Shown: piece by piece, positions 58,630 to 64,000 of the stretch
Numbering within the stretch: the stretch's first letter is position 1
How the letters are laid out: every line of letters starts with the position of its first letter
Source of the DNA: Purpureocillium takamizusanense
Lineage: Eukaryota; Ascomycota; Sordariomycetes; Hypocreales; Ophiocordycipitaceae
Length of the DNA: 64,000 nucleotides
Direction: 5' to 3'
Assembly: GCF_022605165.1 (NCBI RefSeq)
Contig: NC_063079.1
Location: 692,001 to 756,000 of the forward strand
The notes under the pieces: model-generated
Databases searched by the model: none
The model's input: only the letters and a program-made list of their open reading frames with translations
Told to the model about the DNA's origin: nothing
Position numbers and translations under genes: made by a program

Positions 58630-60288
58630 ATTTCTCCCCTGAGGGAGCTTCACGTCGGTGCTTCGGGATTGAGTTGACGAGATGGGGCGATGCGTCTCAA
58701 CTTCAAGGGGGGGGGGGGGTGCTATGGTGCGATAAACTAGACGGCTGCTCAAGTGGGCGATAGACCTTGAGGACACCAGCAGGTGGATTTTTTTATTATT
58801 TTTTAACAAGTGTGACTGCCCTCGGACAGGCGCAGCACACGCTCACGGCAAAAGGGCTGCTTTGTCGACTTGTGTAAACATCTTCTTATTCTTTCAACCT
58901 GTTCCTCAAGACTAAGGCTTTGGCGCCGGTTAAAAACAAAAATCGATTCAATCGGTAGTTGAAGATCGCAATTTCCCCAATGTCATCGGTTGTCAATCGC
59001 TGTAGAGTCGTAGACGCTATCGACGCGAAGACCGGGGCGAACAACGTTGAACACTTGACGCTGCCGCAACCTTACCCACATTCTTCTCTCGAAAACACCA
59101 AAGACGCACCACCCGGGTCATGGATCACAGAAACAGCAGACGACAAACTCCCCAAACCCTTTCCCCAGCTTCCCCGGATACCCAGGAAGCACCCGGTGCC
59201 CGTACGAGCTGCGTCATCATCCCCCTCCATGTCTGCGCCCGGTCAGCTCAGATCTCCACCTCCCCGGGTTCGATAAGACCTGGGATCCTTTGCCCGCCCG
59301 CTCGCTCCAGAATCACATGCTGGCCCGAGGACTTGTGTTTCTACGCGGTGGTGTTCGCCGCTGACGCACAGTGGTTGGATGCGCGCAGTCAGAGTGTGAG
59401 TGATGTGGGTGGTGGGTAAGCGGGCATCGTTCCCGAAGCGGCTGCCAGGGCCCAGCCACAAAAGTCAACTCGTCGACGTCGAACCCCTTCCTTGGCTTGG
59501 CCCCCCCGTCCACCACAGTTCCCGTGCGGCGCCGAGGCAGGCAGAGAGAGGTAGGTGGTGGTGGGAACAAACCCCCCCCCCTGCTGCAATACTTGACCCT
59601 GGCATCCTGGCCCCGGTGCCGATCTGGCGGGGCGGTGCGACGTCTTGACAGGTTTTGTCCCACTCACAGTCCTTCGTTTTGCTCTCCGCAGCATGATGGG
59701 ATTGTCCTCGAACAAAGAGCGCAAAGCTTGTTTCCCCGGTACCCCAGAGCCTCGCCTGGCCTCGCGAAAGCCCGCTTACTTGGCAGACTGGAGGGAGCCC
59801 GTCACTAACGTCTGGTTAGCACATCACATGCACCTAGCTGAATGCTGGTCAAGGCGGTGGAAAGGCCCAAGCCCTGAACAATACCCCGCTGACGAGAGCA
59901 ATGACTAGGTTCCTTCGTGCATGTAAACGTGAGAGAGCATGTGAAAGTCTGGGAGGCGGGGGAGAGAGCAACATCGTGATCCATGTCTGCCCGTGCAGCG
60001 TCCACGGTAAGCCCATACACCTTTGGCTGTTTCAATCCCCTGTAAGCCGAGTTCTACGGGCTTCAATTGGTGAGGTGCTTTAGTGTTCAATTCAATCATT
60101 CTTTCATATATGGTCTACGTCGTGATGGACAGACACGTCTAGTGTGCCCAATGTAGTACCGCGGCCGTGTAAGAGACGCATAGGTCTAGATTCCCCAACC
60201 CAAGCACATTGAACGCCCTGAAAATGTCCCATACCACCCAACGCCAAACCCAATTGCGATGCATTGCCCGAGAAAAATGGGAGCCCTC
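58630..60288. other. Convergent intergenic region
   Basis: 3' flanks of the CFEM (+) and GT32 (-) genes. A G homopolymer run lies near 58708-58719 and a C run near 59573-59581. No gene recognised. Confidence 0.5.
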
Positions 60289-61791
60289 CTAGAGTGCCTG
60301 TTCCGGAGGCTTTGGCTGCTCCATTTGCGCATCTGGCCCGTCGTGACCTTCTGAATGGTCTAGTTGTTCTGGCATTTTCTGCTCTGAGGCGTGCTCAGCT
60401 GCCCCCGGCTCTTCCTGTTGCTCCGGCTTCTGCTCCGGCGGTTGCTCAGGCTGATTTAGCAGTTCGGGCTGCGGCTCTGACTGCTTTTCCGGCAGTGCCA
60501 GTGGTTGCTGCTGCTGCTGCTGCGGTGGCGGCGCCGGCGGTTGCAACAAGAGCAGCCTCTCCCTAATCTTGTCCTTCTTGCCTTGCTCTGAGAGTTGCTC
60601 AAAGTCCGCCACATCCTTATCCCACTGTCTGACGCAGTCGGCGTTCCAATTGCACTCCTCGACCTGGCCAAAGGCAGGGTGGCTGTAGCGCCGGTGTCGA
60701 CTCGGCCAGTTGGAGGCATGATAGTGATGCTTGACGAGGGCATTTCGGGACCCATGGTTGCCCGAGTCTGAGTGGCCCGAGCCGGCGCAGAGTGCCTCGA
60801 CGGTCAGCACGAGAACGCGGCCGACGACTTTAGACTCGGTCATGCTGTGAAAGTCGTCCCATGTGACCTTGCGCTCGGGGGAATTGTTGTTCATCTCGGC
60901 CATGACCGCCTTGGTGAAGGCGGACGGCCCCGTCCCCGTGAGAACTTGGTCAAAGGTGAGCTCGACCTGGCTGATGGGGACGCGTTGTTCTTTCGCGACG
61001 CCGTGCATCCAGGCCATAATGTTCTCAATGAGGCGCATCATGACTGGATGCTGAGGCCGCGAGATGATGGTCCACTGGCAGAAGGATTCGGATTTCTGGC
61101 CGAGGATGGGGTGGTCGCGGAATTGGGGCTCGTCTACCTCGATCCCAACCACCAGGTCGTACTCGAGTTCGTTGTGTCGCTCGGGGAAGAAGCGGTGGAA
61201 GGGCTTAAGCGCCTCGACGTCGATATCGGTATAGACACCGCCCTCGGCGTATAGGATCATGTATCGCAGGAGGTCGGCCTTTATTATCGGAAGGTTGATG
61301 CTGCGATAAAACTGGATAATGTCCGGGCGATTGAGGCCGCGAGGTCCGTAGTGCTCTTCAATGTAGGTCACTTCACTCGCATCCGTGACGACCTCGTATC
61401 TCATGTGCGGGTTCTTCTCCAACCAAGTCGTCGCCCTCACAGTCTCTTTAATCCCAAACAGCAGCGGGTCGATCTTCCAGGTCTGCCAGAGCTTCTGCGG
61501 GAACGAGCTGCCCGGGACACCCAGGGCCAGAGTCGGTGGTGACAGCGGAGGCGGAGGCGGGGGGTGCAGATCCGTCTCATGTCGCTGGAGCACGGCGACT
61601 GGGCTCGGGACCAAGGCGACAAAGTCGAGGTTGAGCAATACGAGAACGGCGAGGGCGCAGCCGACGTAGAGCGGCAGCACCCTCTTGACGCGCCGCGGCA
61701 GGGCCAGGTCGCCGACTCTTGACGAGAACTTGTCGCCGAGCTTGGTGAATGTCTTTGCTTGCAAGGTCGGCGTCAGCGGCGGGGTGTCCAT
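60289..61791 (-). CDS. GT32 glycosyltransferase, Och1-like (type II Golgi membrane protein)
   Basis: Single exon of 500 residues on the minus strand. 61791 is the first ATG in a frame that runs further upstream. A short cytoplasmic N-terminus is followed by one TM helix (about 39-62, LPLYVGCALAVLVLLNLDFVALV), a Pro-rich stem (76-86), then the catalytic domain. Family marks are FPQKLWQTWK, PDIIQFYRSINLPIIKADLLRYMILYAEGGVYTDIDVE with the metal-binding DID at 189-191, and later HHYHASNW. Och1/Hoc1-type enzymes transfer alpha-1,6-mannose from GDP-mannose onto N-glycans in the Golgi; the exact acceptor here is not determinable. The last ~110 residues are an unusual Q/P/E-rich tail with a poly-Q run, coded by the lower-numbered end of the gene. 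Confidence 0.88.
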   Translation of the reverse strand: MDTPPLTPTLQAKTFTKLGDKFSSRVGDLALPRRVKRVLPLYVGCALAVLVLLNLDFVALVPSPVAVLQRHETDLHPPPPPPLSPPTLALGVPGSSFPQKLWQTWKIDPLLFGIKETVRATTWLEKNPHMRYEVVTDASEVTYIEEHYGPRGLNRPDIIQFYRSINLPIIKADLLRYMILYAEGGVYTDIDVEALKPFHRFFPERHNELEYDLVVGIEVDEPQFRDHPILGQKSESFCQWTIISRPQHPVMMRLIENIMAWMHGVAKEQRVPISQVELTFDQVLTGTGPSAFTKAVMAEMNNNSPERKVTWDDFHSMTESKVVGRVLVLTVEALCAGSGHSDSGNHGSRNALVKHHYHASNWPSRHRRYSHPAFGQVEECNWNADCVRQWDKDVADFEQLSEQGKKDKIRERLLLLQPPAPPPQQQQQQPLALPEKQSEPQPELLNQPEQPPEQKPEQQEEPGAAEHASEQKMPEQLDHSEGHDGPDAQMEQPKPPEQAL

Positions 61792-63771
61792 GGTGGTGGA
61801 CCAGAAAAACGCTGCTGAGCCAGGCGGCTGCTTTGAGTTTGGGCAACGGGGTGTCAACCGGGAGGGATAGTAAAACGTTGTCGAGGGGGAGTCCAGGAGA
61901 CTATCAAATGTGTTTCATACAGCTTCACCACCGGGCCAGGGGGGGGAGGAGAGAAGCAACTGTCTGGTGGAAGACTGGAGGTTGGCCAAGTTGACGCACC
62001 GGACAGAACCACCAGGTACAACAAGGGCAGGACAGTTACGGAGGAGAAGCTGCGAGCCAGCGCAAAGATATGCACGACGAGACTATCAGAGTCTCCAGTC
62101 AATTCCAGGTTTGGCAGCAGGCACGGGGCAAGGCCGATCCGGTCCTCTAAGCGACATACCGCCGTCGCCGCCTCCGCCAGCCACCCGCCCGCCGGGCCTG
62201 CAATCACACGCCGACAGCAGTAGTACAACCAGGTAGTAGTAGTAAGTTAGTACGTAGTTCAGCTGGCTGGAATCAACGTCGACAAAGATCCTGGGTCCGC
62301 GTCCGCGCCGCCTGTGCTGCTGCTGCGGCCCCAGTGCTGCTGCACGCACGCGATCACGATGGGGTCCACCCGCCCGCATGGGTACTGCCGAGGTTTCGTT
62401 TGGGGAAACAAGGCAAACAGGGCAGTACAGTACAGGACAGGACAGGACAGGCGGGGTTGGGTTGGGTGTCGTCGTCTTGCGTGTGGTCTGCTGGGCTGGC
62501 TGGCTCCATCCACTCCGCACTCCATCATGACTCCTTCCTTATGATGGAAGTCCCTCGCACTAAACCTGTACAAGCGGCAAAGGACCAGAGAGCCCCCCTG
62601 CCCTCCCCCCCTCCTTCCCCCGTGGCGTCAAACGGCAAGGGTCCGTGAAAGTCCAAGCACATGGCAGCCACCTGGCGGGCGAGGGAGGCTGACTCGAAAG
62701 ACACGGGAACACCTGACGCTGAAGATATGAGGCGTCGGCCGGGCCGCGTCTGGTGCGGGTCTGCTAATCGAGTCGAGCACGAGGAGGCGGTGGGGGGGGG
62801 GGGGCGCACGGCGATGACATTGTCTACGAAATGTTTGGCTTCAATGGACCTCTCCTGTTGTCATCGGCGTCTTTCCGGCTGGCATGTCACCGGGACGGGC
62901 CCCGTCTGTGAGCCGTTTGCCTTTGGGGGGGGGGGAGGGGGGGCCAGCCTGCGGACGGACGGTCTTCTGGTAGTGGTAGCAGTAGTGGTAGTAGTAGTAG
63001 AGGAAGAGGAGAAAGTGGGTTCAAACTTCACACTCGCATAGTTGGTGGCTCTCTCTCTCTCTCTCTCTCCACTGCAATGCAAGTCCATCTGCTTGTCTCT
63101 CCTGCGCCATGGAACCAAGAGCAAAGCAAGAAAGCCAACGACCCAACTCCATCCAGCCCGTGAAAGGGGCTGCGTCACTCACTCAGAGGCACGGCACGTA
63201 ACCCTCCTCCCTCCCAACCATGATAATACCCGCACCCAACACCGCGAATCCGTCCACCATCCCACACTCATTCGGGCAGCTACTGAATCCGGTCCCCAAT
63301 GCCGGCGCATGTGTCGCGCGGCACTGCCGATCTTTTCGGCACCCTCACATCCGCGGTGGCTTGCGCTAAAGACCGAGCCCGCCGCCCCAGCACACATCGA
63401 GGCATAGGACAACCTTCCATCGACCGACCACACGGCGCACGTCCAGTCGAGGACCCGCCCCGGTCCTTGAAAGCCACCTCCACACGTGAAAGATAAACTG
63501 CAACCCTATTGATGATGAGTACTGTGCAATGGGCCACTGGGCATACGGTACGTGCCCATGGGGGAGGGGGCCCCCAGGAAGAAGGGGCGCAGCGGTCCGT
63601 CGGTAGCTGGACGGAAATGAGGACTATCCAGCGTCCACATGCCTTTTGACGACGCATCATCACAAAACCTCTTCGGCGCCCTACCAACTGTTGGGAAGGC
63701 GGCGGAAGTTGCATCTTTTTACCCCCTCCTTTCCCCGCCCGTGAACCCGTCAAGGTCTCACCCCCGGCATC
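61792..63771. other. Divergent promoter region, GT32 / acyltransferase
   Basis: 2.0 kb with G-runs (12-13 G near 62790), a CT repeat at 63049-63069 and a GTAGTAGTAG stretch. No gene recognised. Confidence 0.5.
63049..63069. repeat. (CT)n microsatellite
   Basis: About ten CT units in intergenic DNA. Confidence 0.9.
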
Positions 63772-64000
63772 ATGGACGACAACTTCCGCCAGGACGCCAA
63801 GTCGGCCGCCGCCTTCATCCCGGTCGAACTCGACCAGGAGCTCGGGCAGCCCTGGAAACCCGCCGGGGCGCCGTCGGCACGTCTGCAACGAAACCGCCTC
63901 ATCAGCCTGGCGAGGTCGTGGGTATGGCCGCAGGCGAGACGGAGAGCGCCCTGTGTTCGGCCCACCGCGTACCTGGACGGCTTGCGAGGCTTTGCCGCCC
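63772..64000 (+). CDS. Acyltransferase-3 family protein, 5' part (cut by window edge)
   Basis: ATG at 63772 followed by an open frame to the window end (76 full codons). After a ~60-residue hydrophilic, Arg-rich N-terminus it reaches RPTAYLDGLRGFAA. The YLDGLRGFAA signature opens the first membrane helix of acyltransferase-3 (O-acyltransferase) proteins. In fungi these are multi-pass membrane enzymes that acylate sugars or small molecules. The rest of the gene, and any introns, lie outside the window, so the substrate class cannot be judged. Confidence 0.75.
   Translation, partial: MDDNFRQDAKSAAAFIPVELDQELGQPWKPAGAPSARLQRNRLISLARSWVWPQARRRAPCVRPTAYLDGLRGFAA

Overview
This 64 kb window is nuclear DNA of a filamentous ascomycete, most likely a member of the Sordariomycetes and probably Hypocreales. 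The evidence is as follows: genes are broken by short GT-AG introns with CTAAC or CTGAC branch points; two Zn2Cys6 transcription factors are present; there is a CFEM protein with a GPI-type tail and a GH79 enzyme; coding sequence is GC-rich; and a small secreted protein carries an 'ACSCWGIT' motif that I associate from memory with this order. I cannot name the species. No bacterial, viral, plasmid, CRISPR, rRNA or tRNA features were seen.

Layout. I support 16 protein-coding genes, mostly spliced. From left to right they are: a secreted GH79 glycosidase (+, 503-2289); an MDR/quinone-oxidoreductase-type dehydrogenase (+, 3079-4649); an EDC4/Ge-1-type P-body scaffold (-, 5301-10120); a small two-helix membrane protein (+, 12019-12644); a 1100-residue acidic single-pass membrane protein (-, 13441-16743); an HSL-type alpha/beta esterase (-, 18012-19334); a small secreted Cys protein (-, 20427-21032); a signal-peptide/Cys-rich/TM surface protein (-, 27260-29202); a Zn2Cys6 factor whose zinc cluster is assembled from micro-exons (+, 35570-38209); a second Zn2Cys6/Fungal_trans factor (+, 43609-46712); chorismate synthase (-, 47713-49022); a mitochondrial lipoate-protein ligase (+, 49845-51116); a secreted subtilisin with PA domain (-, 51560-54398); a CFEM protein (+, 58038-58629); a GT32/Och1-like glycosyltransferase (-, 60289-61791); and the first 76 codons of an acyltransferase-3 protein running off the right edge (+, 63772 onward).

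Gene density is uneven. Four stretches (about 21.0-27.3, 29.2-35.6, 38.2-43.6 and 54.4-58.0 kb) hold no gene I can defend. They are rich in microsatellites, homopolymer runs and short TTAGT/ACTAA or CCTAGG palindromes. The genes do not form an obvious biosynthetic cluster. The common themes are cell surface and secretion (GH79, subtilisin, CFEM, Cys-rich sensor-like protein, small secreted protein, GT32) mixed with housekeeping (chorismate synthase, lipoate ligase, mRNA decapping scaffold).

Two cross-cutting observations stand out. Several conserved enzymes carry recently expanded low-complexity inserts (SN, Q, T, D/S runs) inside or next to their catalytic domains. Splicing is also unusually fragmented in one transcription factor, with exons of 13 and 10 nt. 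All gene models were built by eye from reading frames and splice signals. Exon junctions stated here are predictions consistent with frame and family sequence, not transcript-verified.
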